Shown here: positions 9,057 to 17,416 of the stretch, piece by piece
Layout of the letters: each line of letters starts with the position of its first letter
Numbering within the stretch: the first letter of the stretch is position 1
Made by a program: the position numbers and the translations under genes
Source: Paenibacillus amylolyticus
GTDB taxonomy: Bacteria > Bacillota > Bacilli > Paenibacillales > Paenibacillaceae
Length of the DNA stretch: 64,000 nucleotides
Reading direction: 5' to 3'
NCBI RefSeq assembly: GCF_003719335.1
Contig: NZ_RIAS01000002.1
Coordinates: 372,001-436,000, forward strand
Notes under the pieces: model-generated
Told to the model about the DNA's origin: nothing
Seen by the model: only the letters and a program-made list of their open reading frames with translations
Database searches by the model: none

Positions 9057-9182
9057 TTAATTTTATTTTCCAGATTCCATACGAGCATGTGGCATGTATT
9101 GACCGGAACAGAGCAGAAGCCAGGATTCAAAAAGGCCAATCGATGTATGCCACATGCTGATCTTAGAAACAGGGGTGAACAC

Positions 9183-10073
9183 GTGAATACGAAATCGAGT
9201 TTGTATCGCAAAGAGATGATGTATGGATACTTGTTTATTTTGCCCCCCGTTTTGGGGCTTGTGATCTTTGTATTATTCCCGTTCCTCTATTCCCTCTATG
9301 GTTCGTTTACCGATTGGGACGGACTGGGGCAGATGAACTTTATCGGGCTTGCCAATTTCAAAGACTTGTTGACCGATGATCTTTTTTACAAGGCCATGTT
9401 TAATACGTTTTACCTGATGCTCGGTATTCCGATTGGTCTGTTGCTGGCGCTATTACTTGCAATGGGGCTGAATCGTAAAATTCCGGGTACGACTACATTT
9501 CGTGTGATCTACTACATACCGGTTATCTCTTCCTTGGCGGCGGTATCCATCATGTGGAACTGGGCGTACAACGGAGACTACGGTCTGGTGAATCAGTTCC
9601 TCGATCTGTTTGGTATCAAAGGCCCCAACTGGCTGGCGAACAAAGATACAGTAAAACCCGCGCTGATCATCATGACCGTCTGGAAAGGTCTGGGTTATAC
9701 AATGCTGTTATATCTTGCGGCACTGCAAAGTGTATCCCGTACCTATTACGAGGCTGCCGAGCTGGACGGCGCGAATGGATTTCAGATTTTCCGCAATATC
9801 ACCTGGCCGATGGTGAAGCCCGTAACTTTTTTCCTGGTAGTGACGAATATCATCGGGGGTTCTCAAATCTTTACCGAGATGAACATTATGACACCGACAG
9901 GCGGGCCGGAATATGCATCCGCTTCGATCGTCTTTTATATCTGGCAAAAGGCCTTTAGCAACCTGCAGATGGGTTACGCTTCAGCGATGGCCATGATTCT
10001 GGGCATCTTCATCTTTGTGATTACGCTTATACAATTCAAACTTAACGAAAGATCAGCCTACGACGGGGATTAA
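9183..10073 (+). CDS. Sugar ABC transporter permease (LacF/AraP-like)
   Basis: 296 residues with about six membrane helices: MMYGYLFILPPVLGLVIFVLF first, and the permease signature EAAELDGANGFQIFRNITWPM (EAA loop, contacts the ATPase) late in the protein. It belongs to the MalF-type permeases of the CUT1 family and pairs with the next gene. The start is GTG 9183 with GGGGTG upstream; the longer frame from 9087 has no ribosome binding site and its extra residues are not hydrophobic. No ATPase gene is in the locus, so a shared MsmX-type ATPase encoded elsewhere is likely. Confidence 0.9.
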   Translation: MNTKSSLYRKEMMYGYLFILPPVLGLVIFVLFPFLYSLYGSFTDWDGLGQMNFIGLANFKDLLTDDLFYKAMFNTFYLMLGIPIGLLLALLLAMGLNRKIPGTTTFRVIYYIPVISSLAAVSIMWNWAYNGDYGLVNQFLDLFGIKGPNWLANKDTVKPALIIMTVWKGLGYTMLLYLAALQSVSRTYYEAAELDGANGFQIFRNITWPMVKPVTFFLVVTNIIGGSQIFTEMNIMTPTGGPEYASASIVFYIWQKAFSNLQMGYASAMAMILGIFIFVITLIQFKLNERSAYDGD

Positions 10074-10100
10074 TGGGCGAGGAAAGGAGTGGAACGGAAG

Positions 10101-10943
10101 ATGTCTTATAGTCAAAGAAGGAAAGTAACAAACTCCATTATATTTATCGTTCTGTCCATCGGTGCGATTGCGATGATTGCGCCTTTGCTCTGGATGCTTT
10201 CCACCTCGCTCAAGGAGAAACAGGATGTATTCGCACTGCCGCCGGTCTGGATTCCGGAAGTGTTTCGGTTCGATAAATATAAAGAGATTTGGGAAGCGGG
10301 CCCGCTGCTCAGCGGGATCAAGAACAGTCTTATTGTAGCACTCAGTGTGACGGTGGTAGGTACGTTTACGTCGAGTCTTGCAGCATTTGCTTTTGCCAAG
10401 TTAAGATTTCCACATAAAAACAAACTGTTTCTTGCCCTGCTGGCCTCGATGATGATTCCGTATCCGACGGTCATGATTCCGCAATTTATTATGTTTTCCA
10501 AGCTGGGCTGGGTAGACACCTTACTGCCACTCATTGTTCCGGGGTTGTTCGGAAACGTGATCATGATCTTTTTCCTGCGGCAATATCTGCTTAGTGTCCC
10601 TGATGCGATTATTGAAGCGGCGAAGATCGACGGAAGCTCTTACTTCCGGTTGTATTCCAGCATTACATTTCCACTGATTAAACCTGCGGTAGCTGCACAG
10701 CTGATTCTCTGGTTTATGGGCATCTGGAATGATTATCTGGCACCGATTATTTATCTGAATTCACCTGAGAAACAAACGTTGCAGCTTGTTATTGCGAACT
10801 TTAACGCGACCTATGCGATTCAAACGGATTATCCGCTGATCATGGCGGCATCGATTGTGGCACTGTTACCTGTTCTAATCATCTTCCTGATCTTCCAGAA
10901 GCAGATTATCGAGTCGGTTGCGATTTCAGGGGTCAAGGGGTGA
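10101..10943 (+). CDS. Sugar ABC transporter permease (LacG/AraQ-like)
   Basis: 280 residues, the MalG-type partner of the preceding permease. Helices start at SIIFIVLSIGAIAMIAPLLWM. The EAA motif is EAAKIDGSSYFRLYSSITFPL, and the C-terminal helix ends IIESVAISGVKG, a typical CUT1 ending. GGAG precedes; I take ATG 10101 rather than GTG 10089. It overlaps the next GH43 frame by a few bases, so the two are translationally coupled. Confidence 0.9.
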   Translation: MSYSQRRKVTNSIIFIVLSIGAIAMIAPLLWMLSTSLKEKQDVFALPPVWIPEVFRFDKYKEIWEAGPLLSGIKNSLIVALSVTVVGTFTSSLAAFAFAKLRFPHKNKLFLALLASMMIPYPTVMIPQFIMFSKLGWVDTLLPLIVPGLFGNVIMIFFLRQYLLSVPDAIIEAAKIDGSSYFRLYSSITFPLIKPAVAAQLILWFMGIWNDYLAPIIYLNSPEKQTLQLVIANFNATYAIQTDYPLIMAASIVALLPVLIIFLIFQKQIIESVAISGVKG

Positions 10944-10948
10944 AAGGC

Positions 10949-12511
10949 ATGAGGGATTGGAGAGCATGGAAAGAACCGGAGAGACGAGAAGAGTGGAATG
11001 AATCGAAAGAGCGAGAAGGGCGAAAAGAGCGGAAACTTGATAAATATTGGACAGGACCAAAGGGGCGGCATAGGGCAAGGAAGGGAGTTGCGGTATTAAT
11101 GTTACTGATGTTTCTAGGTACGGTAGGCTGTGCAGATGGCGGGGACACGGCGAAACCTCCGGTTTTTCCGGAAGCTCCGCAGGAACCAAAAATGTATGAT
11201 CTCTCGATTCTGGATGATGAGTCGAAGTGGACGATTAACAATGCACACGATCCTGCGATTATCAAAACAGACCAGGGCTACTACGTCTATTCCACAGATG
11301 TTCGAGTAGCAGGGGAACCGAAACCAGGCGTAATGGTGCGAAAATCAGATGATTTGATCAACTGGAAATGGGTGGGGCAGGCTTTGCCAGGTATCCCCAA
11401 GGAAGCATTGGACTGGACGGGAGCAACGAACCTGTGGGCACCGGATATTATTAAAGCGGGGGATACGTACCGATTGTATTATTCGGCTTCTAGCTTTGGC
11501 AGCACTCAGTCTGCCATCGGGTTGCAAACCTCCAAGTCTCCTGAGGGGCCATGGAAGGATGAAGGACTGGTTGTGAAGACCGCTGGTCAGGAAAAGGACG
11601 GACTGAATGCCATCGATGCCAATCCGGTACTCGATGCCTTAGGCAACCCGTGGATGGTATATGGTTCATTTTTCGACGGGATCTACATTGCACCGCTTGA
11701 CCCGGATACGGGCAAGTTCAAGGAAAAGGGGTATGGTACGCGTATCGCAGCAAGAGACCGTGCAACCGAAGAAGGCGCAGTCGAGGGACCCTATATTGTG
11801 TATAATCCCGAGTTTCAAAAATATTACCTGTTCGTGTCTTATGATTCTCTGTTCGAAGACTATAACGTGCGGGTAGCTCGTGCCGACTCCATCACAGGGC
11901 CTTATACGGATATGAACGGCAATGAAATGTTGGATACGGAGCACCTGCCGCAGTATGAGATTGGCACCAAAATTCTGGGCGGATACCGCTTCACCGAGGG
12001 TGAGGGCTGGGTTGCCCCAGGGCACAACTCCGTGCTGAAGGATGGCGACGATTATTACATCGTGCATCATGCACGAGGCGAGACCGATAAAAACTGGCCG
12101 TATCTGCATGTACGCAAAATGTTGTGGACGAAGGACGGCTGGCCTGTCGTGTCGCCAGAGCGCTATGCCGGAGAGACCGTACAAGACATTCCGAAATCGA
12201 TGATTGCCGGAACGTGGGAGGGCATGGCGCTTGATCCGTCTGTGAACGGGCAGGTGCAAGCAGTGCCATATACACTGACGAGCAAAGGCAAAATCGAAAG
12301 CGAGAACGGTTCGGGAACCTGGACGTTTGATGGCCAACAAACGATAACGCTGACGTGGAAGGAAAGCCCATGGGGCGGTGCTTCCACGGAAGAACTGAAG
12401 CTGCTCCCATCCTGGGATTGGGAGCGAGGCCAGCCTGCGCTGGTGATGACTGGTCTGAGCGACCACGGCATCGCGGTCTGGAGCAAACAGATCAGCGCAG
12501 CTGAGAAGTAA
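10949..12511 (+). CDS. Exported GH43 arabinanase with C-terminal accessory domain, probable lipoprotein
   Basis: 520 residues. The GH43 catalytic residues are visible: D101 in AHDPAI, D223 in AIDANP, and E279 in GAVEGPY; LWAPDI and APGHNSV fit longer arabinanases of the Abn2 kind. After the propeller (to about 415) a roughly 100-residue C-terminal beta domain follows (AGTWEGMALDPSVNG and later). Export: a hydrophobic stretch at 46-60 ends TVGC with Cys at 61, a weak lipobox, so it may be membrane-anchored. As in the first GH43 gene, a long charged Trp-containing n-region (MRDWRAWKEPERREEWNESK) precedes it. The frame opens at GTG 10940, overlapping the permease stop; ATG 10949 is preferred. 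Confidence 0.8.
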   Translation: MRDWRAWKEPERREEWNESKEREGRKERKLDKYWTGPKGRHRARKGVAVLMLLMFLGTVGCADGGDTAKPPVFPEAPQEPKMYDLSILDDESKWTINNAHDPAIIKTDQGYYVYSTDVRVAGEPKPGVMVRKSDDLINWKWVGQALPGIPKEALDWTGATNLWAPDIIKAGDTYRLYYSASSFGSTQSAIGLQTSKSPEGPWKDEGLVVKTAGQEKDGLNAIDANPVLDALGNPWMVYGSFFDGIYIAPLDPDTGKFKEKGYGTRIAARDRATEEGAVEGPYIVYNPEFQKYYLFVSYDSLFEDYNVRVARADSITGPYTDMNGNEMLDTEHLPQYEIGTKILGGYRFTEGEGWVAPGHNSVLKDGDDYYIVHHARGETDKNWPYLHVRKMLWTKDGWPVVSPERYAGETVQDIPKSMIAGTWEGMALDPSVNGQVQAVPYTLTSKGKIESENGSGTWTFDGQQTITLTWKESPWGGASTEELKLLPSWDWERGQPALVMTGLSDHGIAVWSKQISAAEK

Positions 12512-12512
12512 A

Positions 12513-12850
12513 CCGCTGACCTTGAAGGGTGGTCAGCGAGGGGCGCAGACATGATGCAGTCCGTGCCTAGACTCAGGCATCGTGCGCTGGCGACAACATC
12601 GCATGTGGCGCAAGCAGTGAGACGGTGAGCCAGCCTAATGGCTCGAAGCAGGATGGGTGCCAGCTAGCGAGTGTACTGCACGAGCGCTTGGCGCCGGGGC
12701 ACAAGCAGTGAGAGGGAGAAAGGAGCCGCGAGTGCGAGTTTGACATCCGATTTCCACCGCCGGGAGCGGTGAAGGAAGAAATCGGAGGGCAAGGAGAGCG
12801 CCAAGGCCCTGTCGCCCGCGAACGTCCGCTGTGCCCCTCCAACCCTGCTC
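12513..12850. repeat. GC-rich structured intergenic segment
   Basis: About 340 bp between two GH43 genes with clearly higher GC than the surroundings. It opens with CGCTGACC/GGTCAGCG (12514-12538, no T-run) and includes near-repeats of AAGCAGTGAGA at about 12612 and 12701. It also has a nested hairpin around 12750-12785 in which CCGATTTC pairs with GAAATCGG around CACCGC/GCGGTG. Open frames on the reverse strand (up to 101 codons) have no ribosome binding site and low-complexity composition, so I call it non-coding. From memory, similar segments recur in Paenibacillus intergenic DNA; this needs a search. Confidence 0.5.
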
Positions 12851-12925
12851 TATATGTTTTCGCAAGCACACCGAGCACATCATAGATTCAAGCCATAAAC
12901 ACACATATGAAAGGGGTTCATTCCC

Positions 12926-13906
12926 ATGACCAATTCCATTACATTTACCAATCCCATGCTAGAGCAGCGCGCTGATCCTTGGGTGTACCGCCATACGGAC
13001 GGGTACTACTATTTTTCTGCTTCCGTACCAGCCTTTGACCGGATTGAAATTCGGCGAGCAACGACGCTGGAGGCCTTGAGAGATGCCGAACCCGTAACCG
13101 CTTGGGCGAAGCGTGAGACTGGGCCAATGAGTGCAAACATCTGGGCACCAGAGATTCATTTTATTGATGGCAAATGGTACATATACTATGCAGCGGCACA
13201 TACGAGTGAAACGAACGAGGGTTTATTCGATCACCGCATGTATGTACTTGAGAATGATTCCGCTAATCCGCTTGAAGGAACGTGGGAGGAGAAAGGGCAA
13301 ATTCGAACCCAATGGGAGAGTTTTGCGCTAGATGCCACGACCTTTGAACACAGAGGCATTCGTTATCTGGTCTGGGCCCAGAAAGATCCGAGCATTGACG
13401 GCAATTCGAACCTCTATATTTGTGAAATGGAAAACCCATGGACACTGCGTGGTGAGCAGGTCATGATTACGACACCTGAATACGATTGGGAGATCATCGG
13501 ATTTAAAGTCAATGAAGGCGCAGCCGTACTCCATCGGAACGGTCGTCTGTTTATCAGTTACTCAGCCAGTGCGACGGATCATCACTATTGCATGGGGCTA
13601 CTTACGGCAGATGAAGATGCCGATCTGCTTGATCCGGCAAGCTGGGTGAAATCACCGAAACCAGTATTCCAGACTTGTGAAGAGAATGGACAATATGGAC
13701 CGGGACATAACAGCTTTACCGTTTCACCAGATGGCAAAACCGATATTCTGATCTATCATGCGCGCAACTACAAAGAGATTGAGGGAGATCCGCTGTACGA
13801 TCCGAACCGCCATGCTCGTGCGCAGGTAATTCATTGGAATGAAGATGGAACACCGAATTTTGGAATTCCGGTTCCCGATGGGCAAGGTGTGGCAGAGGTG
13901 AAGTAG
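12926..13906 (+). CDS. Cytoplasmic GH43 alpha-L-arabinofuranosidase
   Basis: 326 residues with no signal peptide, so it is an intracellular enzyme. GH43 residues: D17 in RADPWV, D136 in ALDATTF and E197 in VNEGAAV; IWAPEIHFIDGKWYIYYAA and GPGHNSFTVS are typical of the exo-acting arabinofuranosidase/xylosidase branch. It would trim imported arabino-oligosaccharides to L-arabinose. AAAGGGG lies 9 nt before the ATG. The beta-xylosidase alternative is not excluded, but the locus favours arabinose. It lies 414 bp behind the preceding GH43 gene and has its own terminator, so it could be separately transcribed. Confidence 0.85.
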   Translation: MTNSITFTNPMLEQRADPWVYRHTDGYYYFSASVPAFDRIEIRRATTLEALRDAEPVTAWAKRETGPMSANIWAPEIHFIDGKWYIYYAAAHTSETNEGLFDHRMYVLENDSANPLEGTWEEKGQIRTQWESFALDATTFEHRGIRYLVWAQKDPSIDGNSNLYICEMENPWTLRGEQVMITTPEYDWEIIGFKVNEGAAVLHRNGRLFISYSASATDHHYCMGLLTADEDADLLDPASWVKSPKPVFQTCEENGQYGPGHNSFTVSPDGKTDILIYHARNYKEIEGDPLYDPNRHARAQVIHWNEDGTPNFGIPVPDGQGVAEVK

Positions 13907-13933
13907 TATTTTTTTGGATAAAGTATAAGAGAT

Positions 13934-13977
13934 AAGAGCCTTTGGTGAGCAGATCATGCTGACGAAGGGCTCTTTTT
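13934..13977 (+). terminator. Intrinsic terminator of the arabinan locus
   Basis: AAGAGCC and GGGCTCTT close a long imperfect stem (GTGAGCA with TGCTGAC inside), followed by TTTTT. Confidence 0.8.
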
Positions 13978-14167
13978 GATATGTATGATCCAATAAAGGT
14001 TATCTATACAGTGTGGAGCTTAGAAGTCTGAATTAAGAAAGTTTAGATCGTGAAAGCAACCGAGGAGAGGCAGAGACGTATACCATTACATCGAAAAATT
14101 CAAAACAATTTAAACTGAAGGACTTATTACTTTTAGTTTTAAGGTCTTGAACTCGGTGTGCAGAATT

Positions 14168-14362
14168 CTAACGATCACCAGCAACGCTATTTTGACGATA
14201 TTGTACAGATTTATTTTCTAACGATCTCAGGAGAGCTTATTTGGAGAATTTGATGTAAAAAAGGACATTTATCATGCGTTTTCAGCGAAATAAGGTTTGT
14301 GGTGATCGTTAGAATTGGAGAAAGCTCGATATCGATTAAATAAGCTCATCTGAGATCGTTAG
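14168..14362. repeat. 195-bp element with four CTAACGATC arms (copy 2)
   Basis: CTAACGATC starts at 14168 and 14218; GATCGTTAG ends at 14312 and 14362. Total length and arm spacing are identical to the copy at 2170-2364, while the sequence between arms differs. Arm 2 and arm 4 match over CTAACGATCTCAG and GAGCTTATTT; arm 1 and arm 3 match over CTAACGATCACCA. A lone half-arm (TTTAACGATCTC) occurs near 15599. Confidence 0.8.
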
Positions 14363-14389
14363 ACTAAACAGGGTGTGGGCGAAACGCTT

Positions 14390-14448
14390 AAAACCAAAAC
14401 CAAAACCAAAACCAAAACCAAAACCAAAACCAAAACCAAAACCAAAAC
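14390..14448. repeat. Hexanucleotide tandem repeat (AAAACC), 9 full units
   Basis: Nine perfect AAAACC units plus a partial AAAAC, with no interruption. It sits about 20 bp upstream of a candidate promoter and 121 bp upstream of the EcsC-family gene. No start codon with a ribosome binding site makes it coding. Perfect arrays of this length are prone to slippage. Confidence 0.95.
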
Positions 14449-14467
14449 TCCTCAGTTTAAACTGTTT

Positions 14468-14496
14468 TCTACATATTTCCGGTGTTTCGTTATGAT
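14468..14496 (+). promoter_or_regulatory. Candidate promoter of the EcsC-family gene
   Basis: TCTACA (14468-14473), 17 nt, TATGAT (14491-14496). A CAGTTTAAACTG palindrome (14453-14464) lies between the AAAACC array and the -35. Confidence 0.45.
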
Positions 14497-14569
14497 GTGT
14501 TAAGCTGAGAATGAGCTAGGTCAGATTCAGAATTTTTGGAGCACACTACCACCTTAAGGAGGATTACAT

Positions 14570-15418
14570 ATGGAATCACGCGAGATATTAGATGGGGAGC
14601 TTGAGCAGATTTTAAAATGGGAGAAGGAACAGAAGGATTTGTTCATATGGGACAAGATTGGGCGGTTGCCATTTGCCATGTTGGATAAAGTGATGCCGAA
14701 GGCGATCAAACAGAAGATAGGCGACGCCCTGAACGAAGTGGGCCAGTATCTACAGACGGGTGGCAAGTTTCTTGTTCAGAAGAAAAAAGTAGCCAAGCTC
14801 CTGCGAGAGGAAGCCGAGCGCTCGGGTTACCCCATAACAACGGATTATATCTACCAATTAGAGCAGGATACGGATATGGAGAACACTGCCCAAATTCAGA
14901 GTGTGGAAAAACTACCGCTTGAGGTGCTGGACCGTGTGGCGGATAGCATCACCGAAAGTCGAAGCAAATTTGCTGCGGCACAAGGAGCCGCGACAGGATT
15001 TGGAGGCATCGTAACGATCGCAGCGGACATTCCACTGGTAATGGGACTTTCATTAAAAGTACTTCAAGAGATGGCGCTGTGTTACGGGTATGATCCCGAT
15101 GATCCGCTGGAGCGTATCTTTATCGTGAAGTGTCTGCAATTCTCTTCCGCCGATATTGTGGGCAAGAAAGCCATCATTGATGAGCTGGCTGACTACGATA
15201 ATCCAGACAAGCAAGTTGAAGTGGTGTCTCAGATGCAAGGATGGCGTGAAGTGTTTAACTCGTACAGTGAGTCTTTTGGCTGGAAAAAGTTATTCCAGTT
15301 AATACCCGTTGCGGGGATGATCTTCGGCTCCGTCAGCAACAAAAATACAATTCAGGACGTCGCTGAGGCAGGTAAAATGCTGTACAAAAAACGGCTGATT
15401 TTGCAACGCTTGAAATAG
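14570..15418 (+). CDS. EcsC-family protein
   Basis: 282 residues of the EcsC family. Typical parts are WEKEQKDLFIWDKIGRLPFAMLDKVMP near the start, a glycine/alanine-rich hydrophobic segment AAAQGAATGFGGIVTIAADIPLVMGLSLKVLQEMA (about 145-180) and the late LFQLIPVAGMIFGSVSNKNTIQDVAEAGKMLYKKR. The family is named from the third gene of the Bacillus ecs operon and has no settled function; the hydrophobic segments suggest membrane association. AAGGAGG lies upstream of the ATG. It is flanked by a tandem repeat upstream and a bidirectional terminator downstream, so it is probably monocistronic and possibly variable in expression. Confidence 0.85.
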   Translation: MESREILDGELEQILKWEKEQKDLFIWDKIGRLPFAMLDKVMPKAIKQKIGDALNEVGQYLQTGGKFLVQKKKVAKLLREEAERSGYPITTDYIYQLEQDTDMENTAQIQSVEKLPLEVLDRVADSITESRSKFAAAQGAATGFGGIVTIAADIPLVMGLSLKVLQEMALCYGYDPDDPLERIFIVKCLQFSSADIVGKKAIIDELADYDNPDKQVEVVSQMQGWREVFNSYSESFGWKKLFQLIPVAGMIFGSVSNKNTIQDVAEAGKMLYKKRLILQRLK

Positions 15419-15503
15419 ACAAATCCGCCTCAGGCTGTTAGTTGTAGGTTGAGATTACTCTAGATGACTAGGGAAGCGAGTCTTAAGATAGGACGATATG
15501 ATG

Positions 15504-15558
15504 AAAAAAGGCTCCTGCCGATCTGGATGAATTCAGATACGGACGGGAACCTTTTTAT
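15504..15558. terminator. Bidirectional intrinsic terminator
   Basis: AAAAAGG and CCTTTTT close a long imperfect stem (CTCCTGCCGATCTG with CAGATACGGACGGGA). A-run on one side and T-run on the other let it work for the EcsC gene and the convergent MFS gene. Confidence 0.75.
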
Positions 15559-15674
15559 TTGTGTTTGATAAGCAGGAGCGGAAGCGAATTTTTGGAAATT
15601 TAACGATCTCGAGAGAAACTATTTCATCACTCTTACATTACCCCATATCAAAACCAGGATGTAGCCGAAAGAAC

Positions 15675-16949
15675 TTACTCCTCACTACCGTTTTCCTGTG
15701 CCCAACGATTGAGCAACTTGTCAGATGGCAGCAGGAACGTAAAGATACCAATGAGCGGCAAAAAGCTGCATATTTGCATGACGGGTGAAACGCCGAAGAC
15801 GTCGATCCAGTTCCCGAGCACGAGTGCCCCAAGACCGCCCATCCCAAAGGCAAGACCAGTAATCAGACCGGAAACCGTTCCGATTTTGCCCGGAATGAGC
15901 ATTTGAGCGTATACCACAGTAACGGAGAAGCTGGATAACATGATAAAGCCAATAATCGTCAGCAGTACGCCCGTCCAGAACAAATTGGCGTAAGGTAACA
16001 ACAGCGCGAGCGGTGCAGCTCCGGCCATGGATAGAAAGATCATGTTACGTTTACCGAATCGGTCTGCGAGCGGGCCACCAAAGAAGGTACCCAGTGCACC
16101 GGCAGCCAGGAAGAGAAAAATATAAATTTGCGCGTCTTCCGTAGATAAAGCAAATGTATCTTTCAGATTAAAGGCGTAAAAGCTGCCGATCGAAGCTACG
16201 TACCACGAACGGACAAATACGAGCAGAATCAGGATCGTAATCGCGGCAGCAATCTTTTGACGCAATGCTGGATTGGGAGCGCGACGGGCAGCCGCTTGTT
16301 TACGCAAATAGGAACCGGATTGCAACATCTGACCATACCAACGTGCGACGTAGAGCTGTACGGCAATTCCCATTGCGGCAATACCCGTAAAGCCAATGGC
16401 ACCAAACAGCCCAAACGGGATGAAAATCCAGCGTGTAAGCAGCGGTGCAAGGGATTGTCCAGCATTACCGCCTACCTGAAAAATAGACTGTGCCAGTCCG
16501 CGGCGCTGGCCCGCGGCCATGTGGGATACCCGAGAGCCTTCCGGATGGAAAGCCGCGGAGCCGAGTCCAACAAAAATGACGGAGATGAGCACCATCACAT
16601 AACTGTCCGCAAAGGCGAGCAACAACATGCCCGTAAATGTGAAACCCATCCCGATCGGCAGGATCGACGGAGTAGGTTTTTTATCAGCAAACCAGCCGAC
16701 AACAGGCTGCATAATCGATGAGGTAAAGTTGATCGCAAAAGCGATCCAGCCAATCTGAGTGTACGTTAGATGCATGGAGTCTTTTAAGATAGGAAATATT
16801 GCCGGAATGACAGACTGGATGGAATCGTTGAACAGATGCACCAGACTGATGGCAATAAGTATCCGGTATACGGTGCTTTGAGCATCCAATCCGGGTGGGG
16901 CTTTCGAACGCGCTGCGGCGTCCTTGGCTAATGTGGTTTGTGTAGACAT
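15675..16949 (-). CDS. MFS transporter, fosmidomycin-resistance (Fsr) type
   Basis: 424 residues with about 12 membrane helices. The N-terminal half shows ISLVHLFNDSIQSVIPAIFPILK, QPVVGWFADKKPTPSILPIG (the MFS loop 2-3 motif) and GLGSAAFHPEGSRVSHMAAG, a combination characteristic of Fsr-like exporters. The AAFHPEGS motif is the clearest sign. Members expel fosmidomycin or other small molecules by proton antiport; the real substrate is unknown. The start is ATG 16949, with AAAGGAG 8 nt upstream; the longer frame to 16976 adds nine residues without a ribosome binding site. Confidence 0.9.
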   Translation of the reverse strand: MSTQTTLAKDAAARSKAPPGLDAQSTVYRILIAISLVHLFNDSIQSVIPAIFPILKDSMHLTYTQIGWIAFAINFTSSIMQPVVGWFADKKPTPSILPIGMGFTFTGMLLLAFADSYVMVLISVIFVGLGSAAFHPEGSRVSHMAAGQRRGLAQSIFQVGGNAGQSLAPLLTRWIFIPFGLFGAIGFTGIAAMGIAVQLYVARWYGQMLQSGSYLRKQAAARRAPNPALRQKIAAAITILILLVFVRSWYVASIGSFYAFNLKDTFALSTEDAQIYIFLFLAAGALGTFFGGPLADRFGKRNMIFLSMAGAAPLALLLPYANLFWTGVLLTIIGFIMLSSFSVTVVYAQMLIPGKIGTVSGLITGLAFGMGGLGALVLGNWIDVFGVSPVMQICSFLPLIGIFTFLLPSDKLLNRWAQENGSEE

Positions 16950-17107
16950 GTTCAGTTCTCCTTTGGTCGCGGTCACGAGGGATCAGCGCCTAATGTTAGA
17001 TTATATGCAATTAAGCATATTGTTACATAATAGGATAGATTGCAAGAAGCGACAAGGGGAACAAAGAAGGAAGTTACAACAACAGAATGGCTTGAATGGG
17101 TGGTCGG

Positions 17108-17273
17108 CTAGGGCGTGTCTGAAAACGCTGAAGGAAGCAGATTTTGCTGAATTTTCGTTCCAAGCAAGGAAGTTTTCCGCAGGCGTGCCGGGGCACGTCA
17201 AGGGAAAGTGACGCAGGAGGGGGCGAAAAGGCAGTAAAAGATGCACTTCAGTAGGTTTCAAGACACGTCCTAG
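17108..17273. mobile_element. MITE-like element with CTAG target duplication
   Basis: A 158-bp body (17112-17269) is bounded by imperfect inverted ends, GGCGTGTCTGAAAAC on the left and the complement of GACGTGTCTTGAAACC on the right. CTAG flanks it directly on both sides (17108-17111 and 17270-17273). YTAR target duplications and ends of this kind are those of IS5-group elements. It carries no transposase, so it would be moved in trans. The open frame on its reverse strand has no ribosome binding site. Confidence 0.65.
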
Positions 17274-17299
17274 GTCTCCTGTGTAAGGAGGTGATGCCT

Positions 17300-17416
17300 G
17301 TGGAGATAAAAGATGTACTGACGCTGATGATCAGTTTTGCAGGGTTTACAGTAACCTTGATTAGACTGATTGTAACGATCGTCATTGCATTGAATAATCA
17401 AAACAAAAAGAAATAG
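17300..17416 (+). CDS. Small holin-like toxin of a type I toxin-antitoxin pair
   Basis: A 38-residue peptide with one membrane helix: start VEIKDVLTLMISFAGFTV, then LIRLIVTIVIALNNQ and a lysine tail NKKK. This is the pattern of the putative holin-like toxins of Bacillus and Paenibacillus (TxpA/BsrG-like group). AAGGAGGTG at 17285-17293 is 8 nt from GTG 17300 but only 2 nt from ATG 17294, so GTG is preferred. Downstream hairpins AATAGACC/GGTCTATT (17411-17443) and ACAGCC/GGCTGT (about 17458-17483) are where an antisense antitoxin RNA usually overlaps the toxin mRNA. I could not fix an antisense promoter. Confidence 0.7.
   Translation: MEIKDVLTLMISFAGFTVTLIRLIVTIVIALNNQNKKK

Noticed and set aside
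11666..12466. Open frame of 266 codons on the reverse strand
   Set aside because: It lies fully inside the GH43 gene on the other strand, has no ribosome binding site, and its composition (many His, Arg, Cys) is that of an antisense shadow.
12573..12904. Two overlapping reverse-strand frames of 89 and 101 codons in the GC-rich block
   Set aside because: No ribosome binding site, low-complexity sequence, and strong hairpins through the region; better explained as non-coding repeat.
14390..14448. CRISPR array or coding Lys-Pro/Lys-Thr repeat
   Set aside because: The unit is only 6 bp with no spacers, and no start codon with a ribosome binding site opens a frame through it.
17001..17261. Reverse-strand frame of 86 codons
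   Set aside because: It runs through the MITE-like element and its inverted ends, with no start signal.
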